A stretch of 58,999 bases of DNA from Deltaproteobacteria bacterium (lineage in GTDB: Bacteria; Myxococcota_A; Polyangia; Haliangiales; JADYYK01), in NCBI GenBank assembly GCA_020853705.1, contig JADYYK010000169.1:1-58999 (forward strand), written 5' to 3'. Under the pieces are notes generated by a model, which saw only the letters and a program-made list of their open reading frames with translations, searched no databases and was not told the DNA's origin. Of this stretch, positions 31,075-38,596 are shown piece after piece. The position numbers and the translations under genes are program-made. How positions within the stretch are numbered: the stretch's first letter is position 1; every line of letters begins with the position of its first letter.

Positions 31075-31142
31075 GTGATCGACTGACCCCAGGCTCATTC
31101 ATGAGAGAGAGCGAAGCTCGATCACATGAATGAGCCCGAGGT
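31075..31142 (+). repeat. 68-bp dispersed palindromic repeat, copy 1
   Basis: This 68-bp segment recurs, inverted, at 58911-58978 with a single mismatch. Inside it, 31092-31136 forms a long hairpin: arm GGCTCATTCATG... pairs with ...CATGAATGAGCC, and the centre is GAGC-GAA-GCTC. A second inverted pair, GTGATCGA (31075-31082) and TCGATCAC, allows an alternative fold. It ends at the TGA of the minus-strand lipoprotein gene 31142-31669. Confidence 0.9.
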
Positions 31143-31669
31143 CAGTGCATGAGCTGCATCAGGTCCTCGAACGCCGTGTGCACCTTGGTCAGGGCCTCGA
31201 GGGTGGCGTCGCCGTTCTTGGCGTCGCAGGTGTCGTGCATGTCCTCGGCCTTGTCGGCGAGCTTCTCGCCGAGCTGGGTGAAGCGGGCCTTGCGGTCCTT
31301 GAGGTTGGCGGGGACCTTGGCGATCTTCACGGCGGCTGCCGTCTCGGCCAGCTTGGCGGAGCCGGCGCAGATGGCGGCCCAGTCCTTCTTCTCGCGCGAG
31401 TCGTGCCACAGCGGGTGCAGGGCGTCGTGGAAGGTCTTCATCTCGGGGACCGCGAACTCGTGGTCGTCGCCACCCTCGCCGTCCTCGTGGTGCTCGCCCT
31501 CGGGCATCGGCGAGGCCACCGGCTCGCCGGTCTCGGGCGCGGGCGACTCGTCGGGCGCCGGCGAGGTCACCGGGGTGGCCTTGGCCGTCGCCGGCTTCTT
31601 GCTGCTGCCGCCACACGCCGTGACTCCGACCAGCAGCGCTCCCGTGATGACCAACTTCGCAATCCTCAT
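31142..31669 (-). CDS. His-rich helical lipoprotein of unknown function
   Basis: A 175-residue protein with a signal peptide and lipobox (VGVTAC, Cys19), GGSSKK and a Pro/Ser/Glu linker with HHEDGEGGDDHE. The folded part is helical (MKTFHDALHPLWHDSREKKDWAAICAGSAKLAETAAAVKI ... HDTCDAKN ... LTKVHTAFEDLMQLMH), and the spaced His, Met and Cys residues suggest a four-helix bundle able to bind metal, like cytochrome c'/b562-type folds without the haem CxxCH. GGAG precedes the ATG. It lies just after the GspE-N-like gene on the same strand. Confidence 0.72.
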   Translation of the reverse strand: MRIAKLVITGALLVGVTACGGSSKKPATAKATPVTSPAPDESPAPETGEPVASPMPEGEHHEDGEGGDDHEFAVPEMKTFHDALHPLWHDSREKKDWAAICAGSAKLAETAAAVKIAKVPANLKDRKARFTQLGEKLADKAEDMHDTCDAKNGDATLEALTKVHTAFEDLMQLMH

Positions 31670-31678
31670 GGCAATCTC

Positions 31679-32839
31679 CTACTTTCGTTTGGCCTGCACG
31701 AGCAGGCGCGCCCACGCGGCGGCCGCCTCGTGACAGAGCTGAAACAGCTCACCCAGGGCGGCGTCCTCGACCACGGCGCCCTGCCCCGGGAACACATACA
31801 GAAGGTTCATCAAGCGCTCGCCCAGCACGATGGGGAAGGCGTAGGCCTCCGCCGGAAGCGCCCAGCCCAGCAGCCCGTGCACGCGCACGTCAGGCGCACC
31901 GCGCAGCGCCACCCGCTGCCCCGCGGCGTCGGCCATCAGCGACGGCGCGTCGAGCGGGATCCACAGCGTGGCCAGCGACTCGGCGCGCAGGCCGGGCGCC
32001 CAGCCGCGCCAGCCGTAGAGCTGGCCCTCGCGCGGGACCAGCAGCAGCGCGCCGGCACAGCGCGCCAGCGCGGCGCCGACCAGGGCGGCGGCGATGGCGT
32101 CGCGGTCGGTGGCGGCCGCGATCACTGCGTGGGCGTCGCGCGCGGCGAGCGGCGTGGGTCGTACCAGGGCGACCGCGGCGACCCCGCCAGCCGGCGTCGG
32201 CGACGGGTACAGGCGACGCTCGGCGGCGCGGCCGCTCGGCGGCGGCTCGGGCGGGCGCGCGGTGGAGGCCAGCGCGGCCTCGATCTCGGGCGTCATGGGC
32301 AGGGTCGGGAACTCGCCCGAGGTGATGAGCGCCGGCCGCTCGCGGCGGGCCTGGGCGTGGGCCTGGGCCTGGGTCACCGCGCCCGAGGGGTTGGCGCGGG
32401 CGTAGCGCACGCCGCGCGGGACGCCGTAGTAGCGCTCCAGGCAGTAGTACAGGCGCAACTCGGGCATGGCGTACTGCAGGATCCGCTTGCCCGTCGCGGT
32501 CACCAGCTCGGCCAGGGCGGTGGCGTCGCTGGGCTCCATCATGGCGACATGCAGGGTGTCGCCGTCGAGCGCGAAGGGGCACAGGCGCAGGCGCTCGCAC
32601 TGCGCGCGCGAGACCAGGCGCAGGGCGCTGGGGTCGACCTTGTCGAGGGCCCCCGCCGGGGGCACCGGGGCGGTCAGGTGACGCCCCAGGGCGACCGCCA
32701 GGTCGTCGATGCGGATGGCGCGGGCCTCGACCAGGTTGGTGCCGAGGCGTCCGCCGTAGATGACCTGGGCGGCCAGCGCGCTGTCCACCGCTCGCTGGGT
32801 GGCCAGACCTTCACGCACGAGCCGCTCCCCGAATCGCAC
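31679..32839 (-). CDS. Protein with N-terminal GspE/PilB-type (MshEN) domain
   Basis: A 386-residue protein from a GTG start. Residues 1-110 (RFGERLVREGLATQRAVDSALAAQ ... RLGTNLVEARAIRIDDLAVALGRHLTAP ... LCPFALDGDTLHVAMMEPSD) match the N-terminal domain of secretion/pilus ATPases, which can bind c-di-GMP. No ATPase follows: the middle is an Ala/Pro linker, and the C-terminal ~150 residues look GAF-like (ALARCAGALLLVPREGQLYGWRGWAPGL). Such stand-alone proteins are common in Myxococcota. It ends nine bases before the lipoprotein gene, so the two are probably one operon, divergent from typA. Confidence 0.82.
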   Translation of the reverse strand: MRFGERLVREGLATQRAVDSALAAQVIYGGRLGTNLVEARAIRIDDLAVALGRHLTAPVPPAGALDKVDPSALRLVSRAQCERLRLCPFALDGDTLHVAMMEPSDATALAELVTATGKRILQYAMPELRLYYCLERYYGVPRGVRYARANPSGAVTQAQAHAQARRERPALITSGEFPTLPMTPEIEAALASTARPPEPPPSGRAAERRLYPSPTPAGGVAAVALVRPTPLAARDAHAVIAAATDRDAIAAALVGAALARCAGALLLVPREGQLYGWRGWAPGLRAESLATLWIPLDAPSLMADAAGQRVALRGAPDVRVHGLLGWALPAEAYAFPIVLGERLMNLLYVFPGQGAVVEDAALGELFQLCHEAAAAWARLLVQAKRK

Positions 32840-32882
32840 GGCCGTTGATACCCCTTCGCCATCCGGGGTTCAAGCGCGGGGT

Positions 32883-32911
32883 TTGCGTTTAATCCGCGTA
32901 TCTGCTACACG
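32883..32911 (+). promoter_or_regulatory. Possible typA promoter
   Basis: TTGCGT (32883-32888), 17 bases, TACACG (32906-32911) with an upstream TG (TGCTACACG, extended -10). The 113-base spacer between the divergent genes is locally AT-rich here. The match to consensus is partial. Confidence 0.4.
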
Positions 32912-32952
32912 CGCTGCCTCGTCCATTCTTCGGTCGAACGTAAGGTCCAGTC

Positions 32953-34803
32953 ATGAGCGCCCCGGATCAGAAGTTTCGCAACGACATCCGCAACATCGCC
33001 ATCATCGCGCACGTCGATCATGGCAAGACCACCCTGGTCGACAAGATCCTCCATGATGCTGGCAGCTTCCGCCGCGGCGAGGTCATCGCCGAGCGGGCCA
33101 TGGACTCCAACGATCAGGAGCGCGAGCGCGGCATCACCATCCTCGCCAAGTGCACCGCCGTGACCTGGAAGGGCGTCCGCATCAACATCGTGGACACCCC
33201 CGGCCATGCTGATTTCGGCGGCGAGGTCGAGCGCGTGCTGCGCATGGTCGACTCGGTGCTGCTGCTGGTCGATGCCTTCGAAGGGCCGATGCCGCAGACC
33301 CGCTTCGTGACCAAGAAGGCGCTGGCCCTGGGGCTGCGCCCGATCCTGGTCGTCAACAAGATCGACCGCGATGGCTGCGACCCGCACGGGACCGTGGACG
33401 GCGTGTTCGATCTGTTCGACTCGCTGGGCGCCAACGACTACCAGATGGACTTCCCGGTCATCTTCGCGTCGGGCCGCAACGGCTACGCGACCATGGATCC
33501 GGCGGTCAAGACCACCGACCTGTCGCAGCTGCTGGATCTGGTCCTGGAGAAGGTGCCGCCGCCGCCGGGCGATCTGGACGCCCCGCTGGCGATGCAGACC
33601 GCGACGCTGGCCTATGACGAATACCTCGGCTACCTGGCCATCGGCCGCATCAAGGCCGGGCGCGTCAAGACCGGCGACCGCGTGGCGCTGATGCGTCGCA
33701 ACGGCGGCAAGGAAGAGTTCCGCGTGCAGAAGGTGCTGGGCTTCCAGGGCCTCAAGCGCTTCGAGCTGGCCGAGGGTGGGGCCGGCGACATCGTCGCGGT
33801 CACCGGGATGGAGAACCTCAACGTCGGCGAGACCATCACGTCGATCGAGTTCCCGCAGGTGCTGCCCGCGCTGGCGGTCGACGAGCCGACCATCACCATG
33901 ATGTTCTGCACCAACAACGGCCCGCTGGTCGGCACCGAGGGCAAGTGGGTGACCACGCGCGCGCTGCGCGACCGCCTGCTCAAGGAGATCAAGTCCAACG
34001 TCGCGCTGCGCGTCGAGGACACCGAGTCGCCCGACGTCTTCAAGGTGTCGGGGCGCGGCGAGCTGCACCTGGCCGTGCTGATCGAGACCATGCGTCGCGA
34101 GGGCTTCGAGCTGTGCGTGTCGCAGCCCAAGGTCATCTTCAAGACCGACGACCAGGGCCAGAAGCTGGAGCCCTACGAGGACGTCACCATCGACGTCGAG
34201 ACCGAGTACCAGGGCGCGGTCATCGAGAAGCTGGGCTCGCGCGGCGGACAGATGCGCGAGCTGGCGCCGCTGCCGGGCAACCGGGTGCGCCTCGAGTACA
34301 CCATGCCGTCGCGTGGCCTGATCGGCTACCGGTCGGAGTTCATGACCGACACCCGCGGCACCGGCGTGCTGTACCACGTGTTCTCGGACTACGGCCCCTA
34401 CATCGGCGAGTTCAAGGGCCGGCTGAACGGCGTCCTCATCGCGCAGGACCCCGGCGAGACCAACCTCTACGCGCTGAACTACCTGCAGGAGCGCGGCATC
34501 CTCTTCGTGGGCCCGACCGAGAAGGTCTACATGGGCATGATCGTCGGGCAGCACTCGCGCGACAACGACCTGGTCGTGAACCCGTCGAAGTCGAAGCAGC
34601 TGACCAACTTCCGCACCCACGCCGCCGACGACAAGCAGTACCTGCCTCCGCCGCGCGTGATGACGCTGGAAGCCGCGATGGAGTACATCAACGACGACGA
34701 GCTCGTCGAGGTCACGCCGAAGTCGATCCGCCTGCGCAAGAAGGTGCTGGATCACAACCTGCGCAAGGCGTCCGAGAAGAAGGGCAGCTCGGCGGTCGCA
34801 TAG
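32953..34803 (+). CDS. typA: GTPase TypA/BipA
   Basis: A 616-residue translational GTPase that binds the 70S ribosome and helps 50S assembly and stress adaptation. G1 AHVDHGKTT, the BipA-type switch region RERGITILAKC, G3 DTPGHADFGGEV, G4 NKIDRDG, then EF-G-like domains II, III and V and the BipA C-terminal domain (TEKVYMGMIVGQHSRDNDLVVNPSKSKQLTN). Full length. The TAG stop is the first three bases of a 31-bp palindrome shared with the convergent glycosyltransferase gene. Confidence 0.98.
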   Translation: MSAPDQKFRNDIRNIAIIAHVDHGKTTLVDKILHDAGSFRRGEVIAERAMDSNDQERERGITILAKCTAVTWKGVRINIVDTPGHADFGGEVERVLRMVDSVLLLVDAFEGPMPQTRFVTKKALALGLRPILVVNKIDRDGCDPHGTVDGVFDLFDSLGANDYQMDFPVIFASGRNGYATMDPAVKTTDLSQLLDLVLEKVPPPPGDLDAPLAMQTATLAYDEYLGYLAIGRIKAGRVKTGDRVALMRRNGGKEEFRVQKVLGFQGLKRFELAEGGAGDIVAVTGMENLNVGETITSIEFPQVLPALAVDEPTITMMFCTNNGPLVGTEGKWVTTRALRDRLLKEIKSNVALRVEDTESPDVFKVSGRGELHLAVLIETMRREGFELCVSQPKVIFKTDDQGQKLEPYEDVTIDVETEYQGAVIEKLGSRGGQMRELAPLPGNRVRLEYTMPSRGLIGYRSEFMTDTRGTGVLYHVFSDYGPYIGEFKGRLNGVLIAQDPGETNLYALNYLQERGILFVGPTEKVYMGMIVGQHSRDNDLVVNPSKSKQLTNFRTHAADDKQYLPPPRVMTLEAAMEYINDDELVEVTPKSIRLRKKVLDHNLRKASEKKGSSAVA

Positions 34804-34831
34804 CGTCGAGCCGCAAAGCGGCGCGACGCTA
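34801..34831. terminator. 31-bp palindrome carrying the stop codons of both convergent genes
   Basis: TAGCGTCG-a-GCCGC / AAA loop / GCGGC-g-CGACGCTA. The TAG at its left end is the typA stop; the CTA at its right end is the stop codon of the glycosyltransferase gene on the minus strand. One A-G mismatch interrupts the stem. It should act as a bidirectional terminator or RNA 3'-end stabiliser. Confidence 0.85.
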
Positions 34832-36178
34832 TGCGTTCCGTGGGCTGGACGACCGCCGAGGGCTGACCAGGGCCTCGGCGGCGGCGATGCCGTCCTCTCG
34901 AGCGAGCAGGGCTGCCACCTCGGTGGCGCGCTGCTTCCAGCGCGAAACGCCGGCAGCCAGCATGGCGGGCAGCACCTCGCCGGCGACACGGTCGAGGGGG
35001 AAGGCGCCTTCGAGCGTCGGGTAGCCGATGGCCTCGACACAGACGCCGACACCGAGGCGGGCAGCTGCCAGCGCGACCGACTCCTGGTCGCCGAAACCCG
35101 GGCTGATGAGCAGCGGGATCCCCGAGGCGGCGGCCTCGTGAAAGGTGTTGGCTCCGCCGTGGGTCAACATGACATCGACCAGCCCGTGGCAAAACAGCAG
35201 CGGCTGGGGCACGAATGGCATCGCGAAGACACGGCCGGTCGACGCGCTACCCAGCGTGGCCTCGTCGACGCCGAGGTCGGCCGGTGACAGCTCGGTCGTG
35301 GACGCGACCACCACGGCGCCGGCGCGCAGCGCGGCCGCGGCCAGCGTCGAGTACAGGCGCCTGAGCGAGGCGACGTGGGCGGCGCCCATGCGGGTGAACA
35401 TGCGCGTCACCATGGTGCCCATCGAGAGCAGGACCACGCGGGCGCCGCCGGCACGAGCCGCCTCCAGCTGGCGCACCAGGGCCTGATCCGCCTCGGGCGC
35501 GGCCACGGTGTCGTCGATGTGTGGCAGCGCCTCTCGCGCCACGCCGAGCAGCTCGATCCCGGCGGGCGGGTCGGGGCACAGGCGCGCAGACGAGAAGCAC
35601 AGGCTGCGCAGGGCCGGATCGCGCGGGATCACGCCGGCGCGCGGCACCTCGGCGAAGCAGCCATGGCCGGCCTGGCGCAGCTGGTCGAGCTCGCGGTGAT
35701 AGAGCGGATCGTCCATGAAGCTGCTGGCCGGCATGCGATCGACCATGGCGGGGAAGGCGCTGACGACGGTGTAGAGGTCAGCGATGGCCAGCCGCCGCAT
35801 CGCCACGTAGCCCCACAGCGCGAAGAAGTCGTACACCCCAGCGTGGGCGCGGCGTCCGGCCAGGGCAGCCTCGATGGCGCTGGCGGCACCGGAGGCGACG
35901 TCGTTGGCGCGCGCCGCGATGCGCCGGAACAGCGACATCCCCCCCATCTCTGCGCTGTCGCCGCGCGGGAAAGCTGCGCTCTGGTCGAGGTCGATGAAGT
36001 GCACGCCGAGGCCGGCCAGCTGCTTGCCCCAGGCCGCGGCCGGTTCGTTGCCGTCACCGCTGATGGCCCAGATGACCGCCTGGCCGCGCTCGACCAGGCG
36101 CCTGGCCAGCGGGAGCAAGGGGCGCACATGACCCACGGCGACGGGCGAACAGAAGACGATGGCAGAGCTTCCGACCAA
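34829..36178 (-). CDS. GT1-type (MGT/UGT) glycosyltransferase
   Basis: A 449-residue GT-B enzyme. N-terminal IVFCSPVAVGHVRPLLPLARRLVERG is the acceptor-side motif of macrolide/UDP-glycosyltransferases; the C-terminal donor signature is PFVPQPLLFCHGLVDVMLTHGG and AASGIPLLISPGFGDQ, with the HGG...E catalytic/donor residues. Acceptor unknown, likely a hydrophobic metabolite. No ATG suits; a TTG at 36178 following GGGAGGGG gives the right N-terminus (LVGSSAIVF). Upstream, 36179-36486 has no gene and contains a simple repeat. Confidence 0.85.
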   Translation of the reverse strand: MVGSSAIVFCSPVAVGHVRPLLPLARRLVERGQAVIWAISGDGNEPAAAWGKQLAGLGVHFIDLDQSAAFPRGDSAEMGGMSLFRRIAARANDVASGAASAIEAALAGRRAHAGVYDFFALWGYVAMRRLAIADLYTVVSAFPAMVDRMPASSFMDDPLYHRELDQLRQAGHGCFAEVPRAGVIPRDPALRSLCFSSARLCPDPPAGIELLGVAREALPHIDDTVAAPEADQALVRQLEAARAGGARVVLLSMGTMVTRMFTRMGAAHVASLRRLYSTLAAAALRAGAVVVASTTELSPADLGVDEATLGSASTGRVFAMPFVPQPLLFCHGLVDVMLTHGGANTFHEAAASGIPLLISPGFGDQESVALAAARLGVGVCVEAIGYPTLEGAFPLDRVAGEVLPAMLAAGVSRWKQRATEVAALLAREDGIAAAEALVSPRRSSSPRNA

Positions 36179-36284
36179 GTGACCCCTCCCCCATGGCCCC
36201 GCGCCAAAGGCGGCGGAGCGCAGAGGCAAAGTATCACGCGGTCGGATGGGCGTGAGGAGTGGGGGGCGTGGGCGGGGGCGTGCT

Positions 36285-36435
36285 CGGGCTCGTGCTCGTG
36301 CTCGGGCTCGTGCTCGGGCTCGTGCTCGTGCTCGGGCTCGGGCTCGTGCTCGTGCTCGGGCTCGGGCTCGTGCTCGGGCTCGTGCTCGTGCTCGTGCTCG
36401 TGCTCGGGCTCGGGCTCGGGCTCGTGCTCGGGCTC
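36285..36435. repeat. Simple-sequence tract GCTCGTGCTCGG
   Basis: About 150 bases of GCTCGT and GCTCGG hexamers fill most of the gene-free stretch between the glycosyltransferase start (36178) and the transposase stop (36487). No credible gene is seen there; all frames read as two- or three-residue repeats. Confidence 0.85.
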
Positions 36436-36486
36436 GTCAGCGCCCGTACTCCCGCCTCCACCTCGCGCTCCGCAGGTTCGCCCGCT

Positions 36487-37332
36487 TCAAGATCGCCGTC
36501 GTCGCACCTCTGTTTCGGAAGTTCTCGTCGAGACTCGCCGCTTCCCGGCATGTCCGCCCTTTTCAAGTTGGGCGCCAGGGACATGGTTGACCGCGATCAA
36601 GCCCGCCCGCAGCCATCCCACCGTCAGCAGCCACGTGCGGGCTTCGGCGAGTCTCGGGGCGCTGCGATTGGGTGCCCAGCGACCTTGGACAGCCTTGCCG
36701 TCGCGGCCGCGCCAGCCGGCGAAGTACCAGCCCGACGAGCACGGGTCGATCCACCACGGACTGAAGTAGGTGCGTTTCGCGGCGGCGTGATGCCGGTGGT
36801 TGCACAGCACGTAGCCCAGGGCGTGGCGCACCTCGCGTGGGGAGCCGAGCGCACGGGCATGATAGCGGTCGGCGAAGGCGGCGCCGCGGCGGCCGATGAC
36901 CTTGTTGAGGGCGCGGGCGATGCGCACCGACAGCCCTTTGATGGCGCGGGTGAGGGCGCTGCGGTCGGGTGCCTCGATGAGCAGATGGACGTGGTCGCCC
37001 TGGACCGAGAAGTACACGGTTCGGGTCTCGAAGCGTTCGCAGCCCCGCGAAAGCGAGCGGTACACAGCGCGCAGCGCCCGCTCGCTGCGGAGGTAGCCGA
37101 CCTCACGGCGCAGGCGCAGCGTCACGTGCTGCGGCTCGCGGGCCAGCACGCGCGGTCGGCGCCGGTGCGCGACGGGCGGCCGCCCGGTCTTGCGCGGCCG
37201 CCCTGCGCCCTCGCGAGCGCCGCCATGCTGGCGCCAGACGAAGCCAAGCTGGGCTGGGCCACCCCGAGCGCGCGGGCTGGGCGGTCGCCTCCTTGCGCTG
37301 CTGTCCATCCTGCTGCCGTTCTGCATTGCCAT
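36487..37332 (-). CDS. REP-associated tyrosine transposase (RAYT, IS200-like Y1 family)
   Basis: A 281-residue single-domain HUH transposase. The basic N-terminus RQHGGAREGAGRPRKTGRPP and EPQHVTLRL are typical of RAYTs; the HUH metal motif is HVH (114-116) in GDHVHLLIEAPDRSALTRAIKG, and the catalytic Tyr is Tyr174 in GYVLCNHRHH. RAYTs nick and move REP palindromes and are not themselves flanked by IS ends. The protein would normally stop near AVNHVPGAQ (254); here the frame runs about 26 residues on, through the left REP-like repeat. The start is uncertain (ATG 37332, 37326 or 37308; a GTG at 37353 lies inside a repeat); 37332 has GGAGAGG upstream. Confidence 0.88.
   Translation of the reverse strand: MAMQNGSRMDSSARRRPPSPRARGGPAQLGFVWRQHGGAREGAGRPRKTGRPPVAHRRRPRVLAREPQHVTLRLRREVGYLRSERALRAVYRSLSRGCERFETRTVYFSVQGDHVHLLIEAPDRSALTRAIKGLSVRIARALNKVIGRRGAAFADRYHARALGSPREVRHALGYVLCNHRHHAAAKRTYFSPWWIDPCSSGWYFAGWRGRDGKAVQGRWAPNRSAPRLAEARTWLLTVGWLRAGLIAVNHVPGAQLEKGGHAGKRRVSTRTSETEVRRRRS
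36549..36585 (-). repeat. REP-like repeat, left copy
   Basis: CATGTCC-GCCC-TTTTCAAGTT-GGGC-GCCAG-GGACATG: outer arms CATGTCC/GGACATG and inner arms GCCC/GGGC form a bulged hairpin of the REP type. Its complement, GCCCAACTTGAAAAGGGCGG, matches the two right copies. Confidence 0.75.
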
Positions 37333-37345
37333 CGCCGAGGCCTCT

Positions 37346-37370
37346 CCGCCCACTTGAATTGGGCCGACAA
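37346..37370 (+). repeat. REP-like repeat, right copy 1
   Basis: CCGCCCACTTGAATTGGGCC followed by GACAA. GCCCA/TGGGC forms a small stem around CTTGAAT. The longest possible transposase frame begins with a GTG inside it. Confidence 0.7.
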
Positions 37371-37416
37371 ACCGTAGCGCCGAGGTCTGACATTGCCCGG
37401 CGGGCGCAGATGGACC

Positions 37417-37445
37417 GGGCCGACTTGAATGGGGCGGACATGCGG
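37417..37445 (+). repeat. REP-like repeat, right copy 2
   Basis: GGGCCGACTTGAATGGGGCG followed by GACATGCGG; same core and same GGGCGGACATGC end as the complement of the left copy. Confidence 0.7.
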
Positions 37446-37554
37446 AGAGCGAAGAAGACCCATGACGACGCTAGAACTGACCCCACCCGGGTGTTCAGCG
37501 ATCAGGACTTCCTGGCGACCGGGAGGCCGGCCGCATTCTGCGGGGGCAACGAGA

Positions 37555-37775
37555 GGGGACGAGGGGACGAAGGGGGACGAGGGGACGAGGGCGGACGAGG
37601 GCGGACGAGGGCGGACGAGGGGGACGAGGCGGACGAGGGCGGACGAGGGGGACGAGGGGGACGAGGGCGGCCGAGGGCGGCCGAGGGCGGACGGGGGCGG
37701 ACGGGGGCGGACGAGGGGGACGAGGGTGGACGAGGGCGGACGAGAGGGACGAGGGCGGACGAGGGGGACGAGGGG
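37555..37775. repeat. Simple-sequence tract GGACGAGGGC
   Basis: About 220 bases of GGACGAGGG and GGGCGGACGAGG units fill the gap between the right REP copy and the next palindrome. A plus-strand frame crosses it (Arg/Gly/Asp/Glu repeats) and stops at 37790, but I see no reason to call it a gene. Nothing else is recognised between 37446 and 37787. Confidence 0.85.
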
Positions 37776-37787
37776 CACAGATCCGGA

Positions 37788-37818
37788 TAGCTTCGGGCCG
37801 CGAAGCGGCCCGAAGCTA
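37788..37818. terminator. Perfect 31-bp palindrome carrying the stop codon of the 37816-38568 gene
   Basis: TAGCTTCGGGCCGC-GAA-GCGGCCCGAAGCTA: perfect 14-base arms and a three-base loop. The CTA at its right end is the minus-strand TAG stop. The apex is GCGAAGC, a sequence known to make an unusually stable DNA mini-hairpin. Confidence 0.85.
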
Positions 37819-38568
37819 CTGCAGCTTACCGTCCTGCCAGCGCAGGGTGACGGTGCCGTCGGTGCAGTCGGCGGCGGCGTCTGCGGGGGCCTTGGGGCCC
37901 TTCTTGATGGTGCCGGTGAGGACGAGGGTCATCTTCTTGCCGTCGGCGACCAGCTCGTAGGAGCCGTCGCAGATGACGCGCTGGTCCTTCTTGACCAGGC
38001 CGTCGTTGTCGGAGGCGTAGGTGCGGCGCAGCAGGGGGGTCAGCTGCTTGTCGGCCCAGCGCCAGACCTCGAGGGCGTAGACCTGGAAGCCCTGGCTGCT
38101 GTTGCGATCGGGGTAGAAGACCTCGTCGACCTTGTCGCCGTCGAGGTCGCCGACCAGCGGGGTGCCCAGACGCACCTCGGCGAGGTCGGACAGCGGTCGT
38201 GGGGTGACGGCGAAGGCCAGCTCCTTGCCCTTGGTCGTGATCAGCGCCAGGCGCTGCTCCAGCTGCTCGGGGGCGCCGGGGGCGTCGGGCGCCGCGGCGG
38301 CCACGGCGGGCGTGTGGATCCAGGCCACCACGGCCCAGCCGGCGGCGGGGAACTTGCCCTCGGTGCAGCTGACGCCGACCACGGTGGCGTTGTTGACGAG
38401 CTTCCACTGCTTCACCAATCGGGCCGCCAGGGCCGATTGCTCCGGGCACGCGCCTGGCTTGGGCTTCGCGGCCTTGGCGGGAGCGGGCTTGCCCGCCGAG
38501 GCGGCGCCCGGCCGGGCGGCTGCGATGGCGGTCGAGGCGAGCAAGAAGGCGTAGGCGAATCGACGCAT
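37816..38568 (-). CDS. Secreted protein with FG-GAP/EF-hand-like Asp motif
   Basis: A 250-residue exported protein (signal peptide MRRFAYAFLLASTAIAAA). It has a Cys-led helical start (GACPEQSALAARLVKQWKLV), VVGVSCTEGKFPAAGWAVVAWI, and a calcium-loop-like PLVGDLDGDKVDEVFYPD as in FG-GAP/integrin-like repeats. The layout C..., C-x-x-G-x-F-P, W, D-x-D-x-D matches the lipoprotein encoded next (38597-39298), so the two are probably diverged duplicates. Function unknown. Confidence 0.72.
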   Translation of the reverse strand: MRRFAYAFLLASTAIAAARPGAASAGKPAPAKAAKPKPGACPEQSALAARLVKQWKLVNNATVVGVSCTEGKFPAAGWAVVAWIHTPAVAAAAPDAPGAPEQLEQRLALITTKGKELAFAVTPRPLSDLAEVRLGTPLVGDLDGDKVDEVFYPDRNSSQGFQVYALEVWRWADKQLTPLLRRTYASDNDGLVKKDQRVICDGSYELVADGKKMTLVLTGTIKKGPKAPADAAADCTDGTVTLRWQDGKLQ

Positions 38569-38596
38569 GGTGACTGCCTCCGACGGGGCGTCCCCC

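Larger units (their letters stand above)
36547..37445. mobile_element. RAYT gene bracketed by REP-like repeats
   Basis: The transposase gene lies between one inverted REP-like copy on the left (36549-36585) and two direct copies on the right (37346-37370 and 37417-37445). All carry the core CTTGAA followed by GGGCSGACA, in the orientation expected for a REP/RAYT unit. No target-site duplication was identified. Confidence 0.7.

Noticed and set aside
36285..36435. Possible CRISPR array or satellite
   Set aside because: Units are 6-12 bases with no unique spacers of constant length and no cas genes; simple-sequence DNA explains it.
36487..37353. Complete IS200/IS605 insertion sequence
   Set aside because: Protein features and repeats on both sides fit a RAYT/REP unit better; no subterminal IS ends or TnpB-like gene was seen.
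37293..37790. Plus-strand frame through the GGACGAGGGC tract, ending at the palindrome's TAG
   Set aside because: Product is almost wholly Arg/Gly/Asp/Glu repeats from simple-sequence DNA, with no start signal; the TAG is explained by the palindrome.
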